Below, piece after piece: positions 1 to 11,900 of a stretch of DNA of 64,000 bases. The number at the start of each line of letters is the position of its first letter. Within the stretch, counting starts at the first letter, position 1. Position numbers and translations under genes: made by a program. Origin of the DNA: Tachypleus tridentatus (lineage: Eukaryota > Arthropoda > Merostomata > Xiphosura > Limulidae). Location: assembly GCF_004210375.1 (NCBI RefSeq), contig NC_134825.1, positions 41,348,348 through 41,412,347 on the forward strand, in the 5' to 3' direction. Under the pieces are notes generated by a model. It made no database searches, was not told the origin of the DNA, and saw nothing but the letters and a program-made list of their open reading frames with translations.

Positions 1-1555
1 ATGATTTTAATAACAAAAATCATGGTGTAAACACTGAATGCTGGAAAACATTATTAAAATCCAACAGGTTTAAAAGCTATTATAAGAACGAGTAAGTACA
101 GATTTTTTTTAAACATTATTATTTTATCCAGGTGTGTGAGAAACAGTATTTCAAATTATCTTTTGTCTCCAACTAGTTAGAGCCAAATACGATTTTATTG
201 AATAACAGAACTGATCAGTTTGGCTGGATGGTGAGAGACAAAAGTGTCCATGAAACTATCTATACATAAAAGATAAAATCTACTGATCATTACAACTTAA
301 ATGGTGTAAACTGCTGAAATATTGTAAAAGTTATAAATTATTGTAAAACATGTTAACTACAGAAATATTTCATTTTCATCAATTTTCATCTTAATTTCTT
401 CACTGTGGCTAAAAATTAGAGATATATAAAATAGAGACTTCTATTATTATTTGTTTTAGACAGTCCTGATTTTCAGTGGACAATGGACAAATTAAAGTAA
501 TCTGGAAAAAGATATCATCTGTAGTTAACTTGTTTTCTGATAACCAAACTTGAAAAATTAAAGTTCAGACAGAGAGGTTTTCTAAAATCTAATCTGTTAT
601 CAGGTTGTCAACTAATCTACAGAAAAGGACACAGTTTAAAAAAAAACTTAATAAAATATTCAAAACTACACATGGTTGCAAAGTCATCATTTGTTTCAAA
701 ACTTACCAAGTTTTATGCTCCAATCCATTTAAACTAATATTTTCAAACTTTTAATATCCCTATAGGTTACACTGTTGAGGTGCAGAAATTTTATTCCTTG
801 AAGAACCTGAATGAAAAATGAATTTATTTCAAAGATAAATATTTTAAAATATTACTATAGTTTTAATTCAGTGTGCTTGTTGCTTTTATTTCTTTATACA
901 TGGATATATTTACATATATTTAGAAAACAATTCAAACATGAGATAGAATAAGGGAATGTTAATGTTTGTTTATATTCATAAACAGCAGAAATAACCAGCA
1001 CTGATCTCATTATTCGTTGATATATTAGTTGTTTTACTATCTGCTGGAGCACCAACCATAAATCTGGCCCTGAGAAAAGCATGGGCTATGCAGGTCAAGA
1101 CCAACAACCTTGAGTGACTGCTCCTGTGCAACAGTAAACTTAAATTGTTTCAGTATTTTCTGTTATATCACCAACATTTTAATAAAACTTTAAACAAATC
1201 AGCAAATGGTTTCAAGTTTTGTTATTTATATGTTTCATTTTATATTTTCAGTACATATATAAAGAGTAATATTAAATTATACTTCAATAGCTAATTAACA
1301 TAAAAGCCATTGCTGGAAATGATTGTTGGCAAATCACCTTGTCTTTTATATATATTTGATGTTGTTATATAATTGAAACTTCTAGCTATGCTCAGGTTAT
1401 TAGGTTGATATACTCAATACAACAGAGGTAGACTAGCCATACATCATGGTACCTGGGCCTCCTCAAAAGAATTGAATAGGTAACACATGACTTTCAATGC
1501 TGGCAGGATGGTATGGGCCCTACCTCATAATAAGATGGTGTGGTCCCCAAAAAGG
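1..1555. other. AT-rich non-coding DNA
   Basis: I see no convincing coding sequence, RNA gene or intact repeat here. Open frames are short and lack both splice signals and recognisable protein motifs. Confidence 0.6.
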
Positions 1556-1832
1556 GTTTGGTTCTTGAATTTTATGCAAAGCTACAGAAAAGCTATCTGC
1601 ACTAGCCACCCCTAATTAGGCAGTGTGGGACTGGAGAGAAGGTAGCTAGTCATCACCACCCACCACCACCTCTTGGGCTACTCTTTGAGCAACAAATAGT
1701 GGGATTGACAGTCACTTGAAAATGCTCCAATGGCTGAAAGGATGAGCATGTTTGATGTAACAGGGATTTGATCCTACAACCTTAAGATTACAAATTGATC
1801 ACCCTAACCATCTGGACATGCCAGGCTCCCAA
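1556..1832 (-). repeat. tRNA-derived SINE (Thr-like family), old copy
   Basis: Read on the minus strand, the copy has a tRNA-like head near 1,830, the conserved body that includes a run of CACC repeats around 1,655-1,670, and the tail containing GCAAAGCTA near 1,575. It is clearly diverged from the copies at 24-64 kb, with many substitutions in the head and B box, so it is an old insertion. Confidence 0.8.
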
Positions 1833-2029
1833 TAACAGACCATTCCACCTTTACTAAACAACGTTATTGTGTGTATCTTGAACCCATTTTATCATAAAAG
1901 TAATACCTATGAACATTTCTACTGAAGCAACATGACATAAAAACTTTTGTTGGAACATGTCATTTACAAATTGCATGAACTATTCTATATAAAAAAGTTG
2001 TTATATAGGGAAAATCTCTTTTCTATGTA

Positions 2030-2445
2030 GTTTCTTTTACTACTTCACCTCCTTAAAAAGATGTACACATGCACACACGTACATGTCTGTCTGTGATTTC
2101 CATTTTTAATAAAAGGAACCACTTCTTTTCTCTGTTGTTTTCTGCTACTTTGCCTCCTTAGATAGATGCATACATACATGGATGAATTAGCGCTTAGGCA
2201 CACCTTCAGAGGTCTTTTGGTATGAGAGCAAAATTTTAGGTTTCTAAAATCTAAAGATATGGCTGTCACATATTCTTTTCTATATGTTTTCCCAAGCTTT
2301 TTCTACAAAGATGCATATACATGTGAATAAGTAATAAAACCCAGATGCACAACCTGAGAGTCCACTTACTATTGGTGCAAATTTTCAGGTTTCTAGACTC
2401 TATCCTTTAAAGATATGGTGGTCATACACATGCAGAGACAAACTC
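2030..2445. repeat. Degenerate direct repeats, ~150-bp unit
   Basis: Two or three diverged copies lie in tandem. Each contains a pyrimidine-rich stretch, an AGATGCATAnACATG-like motif, GGTTTCTA(A/G)A and AAAGATATGG(C/T)(G/T)GTCA. The clearest pair is about 2,120-2,275 and 2,272-2,440, with a partial copy from 2,030. The layout resembles the repeated 3' end of a retroelement, but no reverse transcriptase lies next to it, so the class is unassigned. Confidence 0.45.
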
Positions 2446-3566
2446 TTCTATTATTATAGGTAAACTATGTTATTAGCATAATACTGCTTACATAATATAC
2501 ACAGTAGATTTTTCATGTTTCTAGTTTATCCTGAAAGACTAGGCCACCATCTGCAGTAGTTTTGAAATGTGTATTCTTTATAACTTGAACAAGTTTTGTC
2601 ATTTAGAGTAGTATAAATTCTAAAACTAAAGTTTTAGTCTATTTTAAGACTGAACTTTTGTTAAGGTTTTATTTTATTTGAACTAACTATCAGCCATTTC
2701 TTATTCTTTTTCAAATTAACAACTTGTATGATAGAAGATTAAAATTATGCTATACATTTATCATTAAAGGCATAAGTTTCACTGATATTTAGTACAGTTA
2801 AATCTTGCCAATAGTAAATTAACAAGAATATTTGTAAACTTGTTGAAGATGTGCCTTCCCATAATGCCCTGGAAGTGAAGAAAGAGCCATACAGTTTACA
2901 CTGTGATAACCACATCAATTTTACATGGAAATTCACTATTACTGGCTGAAATATTATTTGAAATATTTTTATCACTCAAGATATTAAAGTTTTTAAAAGT
3001 GTCCTATTTTGTTACCAAGTTTAGAGAGTTTTAAAAAGGAACTGCAATAGTTATTGAATAGTTATGCAATAGTTAAATTACTATAATCAGACATCTTTTA
3101 AAATCACCCTCTCTATTAAAAACAACTGCTGATATTTCATTTTCAGGCAGACAGGTTTAGGTGAGAACATTTTTCAAAGAGTCAAGTTCCAAATAATATT
3201 CCCCTATCACCTAAACAAAGTTTAAAATTTCACTTCTGTGTTATTCTTTAATAAAGCCACATATAAATAATAAGACAGAATATTTTTTTCCTTACTTAAG
3301 ATTCTGCCAGTAATTATATATCTAATACAAATACCCACACCAAAGTTCTTCCAATAATTCTTCACGAGGTAAAAAATAAAGTAGCTATACTTCTTCAGTG
3401 CTCTTTTAAGAGTTAAATTATTATTATTTAAAACAGTGTTTACAAAAGCATGATACCTGTACCTCTGGTATCACACAAGATAATTTTAGGTGGTACATGG
3501 AGTAAGATTTTTGTTTCATGATGGTATGTCTGAGTCATCACAGATTACTGGTTAAGAACAGGATTT
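2446..3566. other. Non-coding DNA, nothing recognised
   Basis: AT-rich sequence without a supported gene or repeat; the short open frames here match no family I know. Confidence 0.5.
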
Positions 3567-4430
3567 CTAAAGTGTAATGGTAAAGTTTGTGAAGGAAATG
3601 AGATAAAGTGGTGAGAGCTGTGAGAACCAATTCAATGAATCACCAAAACTGTTTGTTAGTGTTGTAAAAGTACCAGCTGCAAAGAAACCAAAAATATCAT
3701 GTAAATATGATGAAAAGTATTTGTTAATTGGATTTTGATGAACAAGCAATAAGAGAATGTGCCGTACGTATGGAGACCTCAAGCATCATTTTGAAACAAA
3801 CCACAAGGAATACCATGTGTAAGCTATTGAATTTTTCAAAGAAAAGGGAAAGGACATTCTAGTCTCCCAGAAAGTAAAGCACAGTGTGGCAGGGGATGAT
3901 AATGTGAAATCTGTGGAAACCTCTTTTATAGTATCATATGTAACTGTAAATGCCAGAGTTATTGGAGTAATAGGAGAGACACTAGTCAAACCTGTTGCCA
4001 AAAAAGTGATGATGGGAAGCAATGCAAGCTAAACAATAGATATATGCTCATTTCAACATCCTAAATATATCATTCCAAGGCAAGCTTATATTGGTATTCT
4101 ACATGCAAGACAAAGTTAATGCAATGATTGCAAAACTGGAGCTACGGGGCACAAATTTTGGTTGTAGTGAACTGGAATCTTTTCCATTTTTCATTCACGT
4201 GGCTATGAACTCATCTGAAGCACTTGCTGAATATATGTTGAACATAATGAAGACACACTTCAAGGACTTCATGAAAGATCTTCATAAGAATGTTTCCAAA
4301 TGTGATGGTAGTTGTGAGTGGATGAGAAACTACTTTTTCATCACTTTTCACGCATTACCAAATAACTCGACACCTTCAAAAACATATCAGCTTCTGGAGA
4401 ATGCTTCACATGGTGTCTTGAAGTAAAAGT
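3567..4430 (+). pseudogene. hAT/ZBED-type transposase remnant
   Basis: Broken plus-strand reading frames resemble hAT transposases of the ZBED5 type. Around 3,680-3,830 a KYDEKYL-like N-terminal segment is followed after a stop by LKHHFETNHKEY, which fits the second half of a BED-type zinc finger, and then an EFFKEKG-like segment. Around 4,091-4,424 a 111-codon frame contains LESFPFFIHV...AEYML..MKTHFKDF, which resembles the middle of the hAT catalytic domain. Stops and frame changes separate the pieces, so no active protein is possible. Terminal repeats were not found. The BED-like part is more convincing than the second segment. Confidence 0.55.
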
Positions 4431-4832
4431 TTGTGTTCAACAAAAGTCACATTATTTTGCTTAGGTATTGATGCACAGTATCCAACCTTGTCAGAGAAGG
4501 GAATTAGGTATCTTTCATCCTTTCCTACTAAATTTCATACACATGTGAGTTCGAATTACCTGTGATGGTTAATGTCAAAACTTAAAAAGGAATCTTATTT
4601 TCAATGTAGAACCTTATCTTCATCTTAAACCAAGCTACATCAAACCAAATATTTCTTTACTGCTGTCTCGTTCTAAACAGTTTCATTCTTCTCATTGAGA
4701 AACACATTTTTGGAAATTCATTTTTAAACCGATTATATTTATTATTAGTTATAGCATGAATTGTGAAGTTATTTTCACTTTGTTATATTAATGTCATTTT
4801 GAGATGAGGAAAATAATGTTTTAAAAGAAATA

Positions 4833-6297
4833 CACTAAAACCTGCTAAAACCAGAAATCTATCCAAGCCAAAAATATAAAAATTTTGTTGCATTATCTTA
4901 AGATTTCTCTTATAAAATGACCTCTAGATGGTGGAACCTGCATAACGCTGACAGAAAATTATCTTTTACCAACCTCATCTACCAACAGGTAGAATTAGAA
5001 CCTGAGTAAGGCAGAAAAAATGTTTTTGATTAATAATTTCTTTAAATATTTATAAATTCTTATGTAATTAATAATGTGTTTAAATACTAATAAATTCTCA
5101 GACATTTTGTTGCAGCAAGTATTGGTTAAATATATTCTGTTAATTTTTCTGCCGTCATTTTTCGAAGGTCATCATTCAATAAATGATTAACTGTACTTTT
5201 GGTTGCATTTGCTGATGGAAAACTAGCGAACCCATGGGTAACAGGTAAAAGTGAAAATCTGCACTGTTTCAAACATTTAAGGAAGAATCAACTTCCTGTG
5301 AAATGAAGAGCGAATAATAAAGCATGGATGACAAGTGCTATATTTGAGGAATTTTTTGAACAAATGAAACAAAAGAATGGAACAAGAAAAAGGAATATTT
5401 TACTTTTCCTAGATAATGCAACTTGTCACCCAAAAGTTCAACTTTCAAATGTTTGTTTAATCTTTCTATCTCCATGTACAACATCAGTTTTACAACCACA
5501 AGATAATGGAATTATACAGTTTATAAAATTGAAACACAGAATATTGATCCATATTATTGCAAACATGGTCAACTGTAAGAGAGCATCTGAAATGACCATG
5601 AAAATTGATGTGTTAGATGCAATTGCATTTTTAAGTCATTCAATCAAATGCATAAAAAATGAATGTGTAATAAAGTGCTTTCGAAACTGTGGATTTATTC
5701 TTGAGAAGTTATTTGTTATGATGATTCTGTAAATGTGGAAAGTTTTGTGAATAAGAATGTTTTAACAGAAACTGATGAAATTGATTTAAAATCTACAATA
5801 GAATCGCAAGATGGTAACAGTGCGAGAGATTCAGAAGATGAACAAAATGGAAAAGATAGTAGGAAATAGATATTCCTACTTCATCGCAAGTGATAAGTTA
5901 TATTAACACTATCAAATTGCATGCAAAAATTAAGGGGGAAAATGAACTTCATGAAAAGGCCATAGAATTGGTGTTCTCTTTTAACCGCATGAAAAAGCCC
6001 ATTAAAAACAACAAACACTTGAAATTGGACACTTTCTTCAAATAAAGTTAAGGTTTTGTGTATTTATGTATATTTTGAATGTCTATTTTTTGTTCTTATT
6101 CTGATAAATATAGCAAAAACAGTATAATAAGTTTATCCACAAACGTCTCACTTCCCTTGAGTCAAGCAAGCATAATGTTCTGCTCAAAAATTATATATAA
6201 TTAAGGAAATACATGCTCACTCTATAAGCTGGAAAAACTGCTTAAGCCAGAAGTTTTGTTCGGTCCCGTGCAATTCTGCCTTAAACATATTTTACTG
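4833..6297 (+). mobile_element. Tigger/pogo-like DNA transposon with TIRs and TA target duplication
   Basis: The left end CACTAAAACCTG at 4,833 pairs with the inverted right end, which reads CAGTAAAATATG on the other strand and ends at 6,297. About 22 of the first 30 bases match between ends. A TA dinucleotide flanks both sides (4,831-4,832 and 6,298-6,299), as expected for Tc1/mariner/pogo insertion. The 1,465-bp element carries a decayed pogo-type transposase. A full Tigger is normally longer, so this copy has probably lost its 5' coding part, including the CENP-B-like DNA-binding domain. Confidence 0.75.
5180..6048 (+). pseudogene. Tigger/pogo DDE transposase, partial and frameshifted
   Basis: The plus strand encodes the C-terminal half of a DDE_1 (jerky/Tigger) transposase. 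A segment like LTVLL.AFADGKL is followed by NNKAWMTSAIFEEFFEQM (from about 5,315), then LLFLDNATCHP (second catalytic Asp) and TTSVLQPQDNGII (third acidic-residue region). The longest open part is 5,328-5,729. A frameshift near 5,700-5,730 moves the continuation into another frame (acidic, ending about 5,868). A final segment ending LDTFFK stops near 6,047, matching the usual Tigger C terminus. A stop at about 5,306 also breaks the frame. The family and the inactivation are both clear. Confidence 0.8.
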
Positions 6298-6299
6298 TA

Positions 6300-7497
6300 T
6301 TACGGTAAGTGATACTGCTTTTCCTTTTATCCTTGTGTTATGAAATTTCCTTTTCAAATAAATTTATTTAAATCAAAAAGTGAATTTGTTTTGAAAAAAA
6401 ATATGAAGTGAAACTTAAATAATATTACAGGTGGCACTCAGATATATAAAAAATCAGGAAGGTGGTACATGAATGACAGAAGATTGAGAAACACTTATCT
6501 ATTTCAAGAGTGTTAAGAAAGAGTGAATTCATAAAGAATAGTTTTTACTTCTTTGTTTTTCTTCAATTCCTCATGCTCATTTTTCTACCTCAATATTTTT
6601 TAAATGATAAGAAGTACAATCTTTAATATAAGACTAAAGCTGTGATATGATCCCAAACATTTATAAGAATTGCATTGGTTTTGTAATTTGTTTGTAACAC
6701 ACTAAACAATATTTGAAGTCTTCCAAATAATGATGCATTTAAGTATATCATGTAAGCTGCTAATAATTTAACAAACTCAACTTTTTCACTTTTTCTATCA
6801 AATAATTTCAACAACCAAACCACAAATAAAAAAATGTGAACCAAAACATGCATAAAAGACAAATAAAGTAATGTTGTAAAAATACAGTGTTATAGCTAAA
6901 TCTTGTTCTGGTAAGAGAAGTTATTGGTAGGAGCACAGTATTTAAGTTATTTTAAAGTCATATATATATGTAGTGATATAGATGTGGGATGTTGTGGGCT
7001 TGAGCACCCACATCTCACTATCCTGATTTCTAAATTTCTCATGTAAGACTAGCATATTGGAGGTGAAGGTTGAAAAACAGTGTCTCCCCATTGAAATATG
7101 GGTCCTATTTCATCAGTCACCTCCAAAACCTAGGATACATTTTTAATCCCACATTGTAGCTTGTACCCTAGGATCTTTTTTTAAAAAAAAATATGCAGTG
7201 TACTTAGCTCAATTTGAATGTGTTTTGTTTGTGGCTTGAAAACTTATGGTAACATATAAAATGAAATGAAAATCAGTGTGTCAAAAGCAATTGTGGCTAC
7301 AAACACAGGCTCTCACATCAACATTATCGTGTATAATGTATAACCAAAATTTTAAAAAAGCAAACCTGTGAGAGTGATATGTGAAACTATTCTTAAACCC
7401 ATAGTGTTATTCAAAATTGTCCTACCACATATAATAGGTATTACCTTAATGTACACTCTACAGAATGTTAAATTAAAATTACAGGAGAATTAACTAA
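6300..7497. other. Intergenic DNA, nothing firm
   Basis: No supported gene. On the minus strand, 7,000-7,150 holds a moderately GC-richer stretch with a broken open frame, which may be an unrecognised repeat. Confidence 0.4.
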
Positions 7498-7499
7498 TA

Positions 7500-8731
7500 C
7501 ACTGCTGGCCAAAATCTTAAGGTCAATGAACATAAAGAAAAAAATATACATTTTGTGTTGTAAGACTCAACCACTAATTTGAGTAAAAGTTCGAAAGATG
7601 AAAAATAAGAAAAGGGAAAATAAAATTAAAATTTTTAGCATTTAATAGGGAAAATGTGAACACTATGAAATTAGCCTAAATACCAACTGGCCAAAAGTTT
7701 AAGACCATACCAAAAAGAAGTCCTAAGCAGGGTAGCAAATGCCCAACAAGAGATCTTAGTAGTGAGTTGCATTGAGAACAACTGCAAACATTCGCTTTGG
7801 CATGGTCAATATAAGCATTTGCAGAAGGCTGGCTGGAATGTTATTCCAAGTGGTGAAGATGACTTTAGAAAGACCATGTACTGTTTGGAATTGACGTCCT
7901 TATGGATATCCTTATCATGCCAACAACGTTGGAAGCCATCTGTACCATCCAGAATAAATTTATTCTCATCAGAGAACAAAATCTTTGTCCACTTTTCTAC
8001 ATCCCATGTTTGGTGCTTCTCAGCAAAATTTAACCAAGCTGTTTTGTGGTGTGGAAGGAGGTGTGGCCCTTTGAAGACGTTTACGGTTTTTAAAGCCTTT
8101 CTCTCATAGATTCTGTCTTATTGTTCTTGAGCTATATTCTGCATCCATAAGGGCCTTAATCTGGTTCGACGATTGGCTGGTGTCTTGCCAGACAACCCGT
8201 CGAATCCTCCTGCTCAACGCCAGAGAAATTTTCTGGGGTGACCACTTGAAATTCTCATTCTGTATTCCTCAGGGTCTTTTAAGAAATTTGCAACAGCAGT
8301 TTTACTACATCCAATCTCACCAGTGATGGCACGTTGAGAGAGACCTTGCTTTTGCAATTCGACAATTCTGCCAAGTTCACACTCTGTCAACTTTTTAGCC
8401 TTTACCATGTTTTTATCCAATGTAACGCAGGAGATGACAGTGGGAGATGTTGACAACAGTAATGCTTGAACACAAATGACTAAATTTCGTTACGTGTTCA
8501 CTGATTATCACTTCGTTTCAGTGTGGGCTTAATCTTTTGACTAGCTTGTATTTGGACTAATTTCATAGTGTTCATTTTCCCTATTAAATGCTAAAAAAGG
8601 TTTTTATTTTTATTTTCCCTTTTTCTTATTTTCATCTTTTGAAGCTCTTCTCAAATAAGTGGTTGAGTCTAACAATGCAAAATGCATATTTTTCTTTATG
8701 TTCATTGGCCTTAAGATTTTAGCCAGCAGTG
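7500..8731 (-). mobile_element. Tc1-like transposon with long terminal inverted repeats
   Basis: The 5' end starting CACTGCTGGCCAAAATCTTA (7,500) matches the inverted 3' end (CACTGCTGGCTAAAATCTTA read inward from 8,731). Similarity extends well inside both ends through a GACTCAACCACT motif, so the repeats are of the long-TIR Tc1 type. TA duplications flank the element at 7,498-7,499 and 8,732-8,733. At 1,232 bp, with a truncated transposase, it is a non-autonomous internally deleted copy. It lies directly against a PAK-kinase-like fragment at 8,734. Confidence 0.88.
7760..8408 (-). pseudogene. Tc1 transposase, truncated and broken
   Basis: Read on the minus strand from an ATG at 8,408, the frame begins MVKAKKLTECELGRI and continues into an HTH of the Tc1 type (LSQRAITGEIGCSKTAVANF). 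The HTH frame stops at 8,214. Lower down, minus-strand segments include KAWLNFAEKHQTWDVEKW and LFSDENKF, the first catalytic-Asp region of the DDE core, in a different frame. The rest of the catalytic core, including the later acidic residues, is missing. The protein is therefore dead. Confidence 0.85.
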
Positions 8732-8733
8732 TA

Positions 8734-8939
8734 TGTAACACTAAGAACACTTGCCCAGAGTTCATCTCTTACAAGGTAACTATCCACATAGTTCACAATG
8801 TTCGGATGTTTCACATCAAACAATATTAATAGTTCAGTAATTGAACATTCTTTATTAGGTTGCTCAGTCAGATAAAGCATCGTAACAGAAACTTACAACT
8901 AAGTTCCTCTATCTATTGCTTTATATGCACCTGCTGAAC
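8734..8939 (-). pseudogene. PAK-type serine/threonine kinase fragment (retrocopy-like), decayed
   Basis: Minus-strand translation gives GSAGAYKAIDRGT, two stop codons, then a segment ending ELLILFDVKHPNIVNYVDSY and LVRDELW. This aligns without gaps to the N-lobe of group I p21-activated kinases, from the glycine-rich loop through the hinge. The invariant ATP-binding Lys of VAIK is replaced by Thr (VSVT), and the two stops lie just before it. Vertebrate PAK genes have introns within this stretch but none is seen here, which suggests a processed copy. The upstream side has an acceptor-like TTGTTTTAG at 8,941-8,950. The Tc1 element begins exactly where the similarity ends. Catalytically inactive. 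Confidence 0.72.
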
Positions 8940-8990
8940 CACTAAAACAATTAAAGAAATATCATCAGAATCTGTAATGTACTCAAATGT

Positions 8991-9988
8991 AAAGATATTA
9001 CCAGATTCCAGTGATAAAATTATTATGCTTTAAAAAAACAAATGAACAATGGAAAATCACATGTTTAAAATATTTGTACAATAATAAAACTGTATGCATA
9101 TCTTATTATACAGGAAATACAATATCATACATAACAAAATGTCTTACATTATATGAATACTACCATAGAGTATCAATAAAAAATAAACAATAAGTGAAAT
9201 TGACACACGTAAGCACCACTTTTAAAATAACATTAATAACTTTTTGGAAGTGATTCTGGTGTTACAATCGAGATGTACTAGTAATGTGACAATTTTAGAA
9301 TCTTTTCAGCAAATCATTCGTGAGTGAATTAATCCACTGAAGTAAATGTATGTTTTTAAGTATAAGAATATCAATGACACTATTGATTATTCTGCTCTAT
9401 AAATCTTGTAAATTTGTGTATGATCAAATATGCTTTACAATTTCACAAAGCAATGATGTCTTTATACACTGTTATTTTATTTTACAGAAGTTACTAAATG
9501 CTCTCTTTTAATCAAAATGTGCAGTTATTCAGTTTCAAATTTTAACTTTATCAACTATGTAACTATTTTTGCTGGGACTTAGTTATTTTTTAACACAAAC
9601 ATTTGTTCAAGTAAAATGTAATAGCTGTATTTGTGGGAGATGAATCAAACTGTCCACTTGTTATTCTGCATTTGTTTAATTCCTTGGTAGGTCAGAAAAT
9701 GGCAAGGTGTTACTTATATTGAACATTTCTATATTTTATGATTTAAATCACATTTTCAATACATCAGGAATATGTTAAGCAGCACATACATTTCCCCTCT
9801 ACATCACATATAGTGTAATAATGTTATAAACCCCATTACTTTCTCTATTGAAAATGCATTTCCATGGACTACTTACCTTTTCTTATATAAATAGCTATTC
9901 ACATGCATTACTGCCCTCTATATGCAAAACAACATTCTTACACACATGCCACAAGCCTTCTGCTGCCCCTCCATCAGAAATGACTTAC
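8991..9988. other. Non-coding DNA
   Basis: AT-rich sequence; I see no supported gene or repeat. It would be intronic if the exon at 9,989-10,126 belongs to a larger minus-strand gene. Confidence 0.5.
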
Positions 9989-10126
9989 TCTAATGTGTAT
10001 CTCATGCAAATTATCAGGACAACCCTCAACCAGTGAAACTGCCACGTATTCAGGGTTACCCATGTTATTTCCTCTTTTGAATTTTACCAGAATATCAGAA
10101 CGAGTTTTGCCACAAATTGGAATATT
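9989..10126 (-). CDS. Isolated internal coding exon, product unidentified
   Basis: The minus strand has an uninterrupted 138-base (46-codon) block. It is bounded upstream by a splice acceptor (TTCTTGTTTAAAGCAG, ending at 10,127) and downstream by a consensus donor AGA|GTAAGT (donor at 9,983-9,988). Both boundaries are phase 0. The peptide starts NIPICGKTRSDILVKFKRG and ends CPDNLHEIHIR, a balanced, non-repetitive composition unlike the surrounding AT-rich DNA. I do not recognise the family. Flanking exons of the presumed minus-strand gene were not found in the window, so introns longer than several kb are implied, or the exon is a relic. Confidence 0.55.
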
Positions 10127-10229
10127 CTGCTTTAAACAAGAAAGTGAGATGTGTGAAAGGAGTTAAATACCTATCGAAAATACAATTTTAGTATTGATAA
10201 ATTATAATATTACACATATGTTCACATAA

Positions 10230-11900
10230 ATACCTAGAATTCATATTCCATAGGCAAAAAAACCAGAGCAACAAAATAAAGGAAGAATCCTTTGAAACCA
10301 TAGAAGGAAAACATCTGGAAACAAGAGAATAAGATGCAAAGAACTGATGTGAAGGACTGTACTACAATTGAACTCTTTGTCCATTGAAGAAAATTGGTAC
10401 ATGTGGATGGAAAACAGTGTCCAAGTGGTGTGTGAAAAAAACAATGGAACTGCTTCCAGAAGTACAGTGAATAATGCACAACAGGCTAAACTCAGCAAGC
10501 CAACTACATCCAAAATCCATGTTACTGGGAACTAACATCCATACAGTCATAGGGTGAGGAGCAAAACGTCAAAAGGTAAACAAGGCCCCTGAAAAATTTA
10601 ATAATAATAAAAAATAACTAACCTAGCCAAAGTCACATGGAAATTTGAAGAGTGGCTACACATCAAAGAAGACAGCCCAATGAGGATGAAATGGTGATAC
10701 TATACAAACAGCAAGAGACAAATGTGTTAGAAGTAGTCAACTGGTGCAGTTGAAGAAGTTCTTCCAGAGAATGATAAAGATGAAATACAAGAGAAAAGGT
10801 AAGACATCAAATATGATGAGAATAAATATGAAACAAAAAAATACAGGACGACAACAAAAGAGACGAATAAACCAACTGAATCAAAAGCCCTGTCCCCACT
10901 GGCAAAGCTGAAAAGAGAAATATCACAAACAGAATAGTTGCCAAGGTATAAAGAGAGGGGAACAAGCACTACAGATGACAGTTGTGTGAGCAACGAAACA
11001 TTTAAGATCACATAGAGAAAGTAGTCTGTCTGGATCAGACATATGATAAAGGTTACTAATGGAAGGAAGATAGATCAATGAGTTATCCTCACTAGCTACT
11101 GTTGTTTTGAGGAGGAAAGAATGATTCAGATAAAAGAGAAACATGTAGGATGATAAAGAGATAATAGCACACTGAATATAAATGTTGCAGGAAAATTAAC
11201 TTGCGTTAAGATCATAGAATAAAAGAACTGATGTCCCAATGTAAAGACTAAGAATGACTGTAGTACATGCCAGAAGCATGAAAACAATATCGATGTAGCT
11301 ATATTGGAATGTACAATACTCTGACAAAGTTAGCCCTGTAATGTATGAGCTACACAGATCCAGTGCAATGTGCATAGAACACATTTATCAGCTGTGTCCA
11401 CACATCTCAGACAAACCCTTAGTTCACTGGCTTGACCAGGAGACTGCAGATGAAAACAATGAGTCAGAGGAGGGTGAGAACATTGTTTCTAATTGTTACA
11501 TCCTGTATGAGAATAGAGAAAGGAAACTGTACTTGCATAGAACATCCAAAGAAAGGACAGCACAAATCTAACGTAGCTTATCCAAATATTAAATGGAATA
11601 TAATTGAAGGCCACTTTATGAGAGAGGAACAATCGCAGCCACAACAACACAAACAACCAGTACCTGGCACAAATCATAAGGTGTGTTATCATGTAATTTA
11701 CCCTGGTGTTCAGAGGTACTGAGGGAAGTAAGATAAAAATGACATTGGAGGGTACAGCATCTAACTAGTTTTACCTCCATATTGTCAGCCTCACATGATT
11801 AAGACAGAAATTGAGCAAATGTGGAAAGCTGGATGTTCACAAAAACTAACTAAATAAAATGAAACCAAAAAAATGATAATAAATTATAAAGAAAAAAAAA
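10230..11900. other. Purine-rich (plus strand) tract of unknown type
   Basis: The plus strand is rich in A and G with short frames broken by stops. The minus strand shows several hydrophobic open frames, which are the expected complement of a purine-rich strand. The texture suggests a decayed retroelement, but I see no reverse transcriptase, protease or integrase motif and no terminal repeats. Confidence 0.35.

Noticed and set aside
7762-8109. 115-codon plus-strand frame
   Set aside because: It is the antisense of the Tc1 transposase remnant, whose motifs are on the minus strand.
10234-11144. Overlapping hydrophobic minus-strand open frames of 60-95 codons
   Set aside because: They are complements of a purine-rich plus strand, overlap each other in several frames, and have no family motif.
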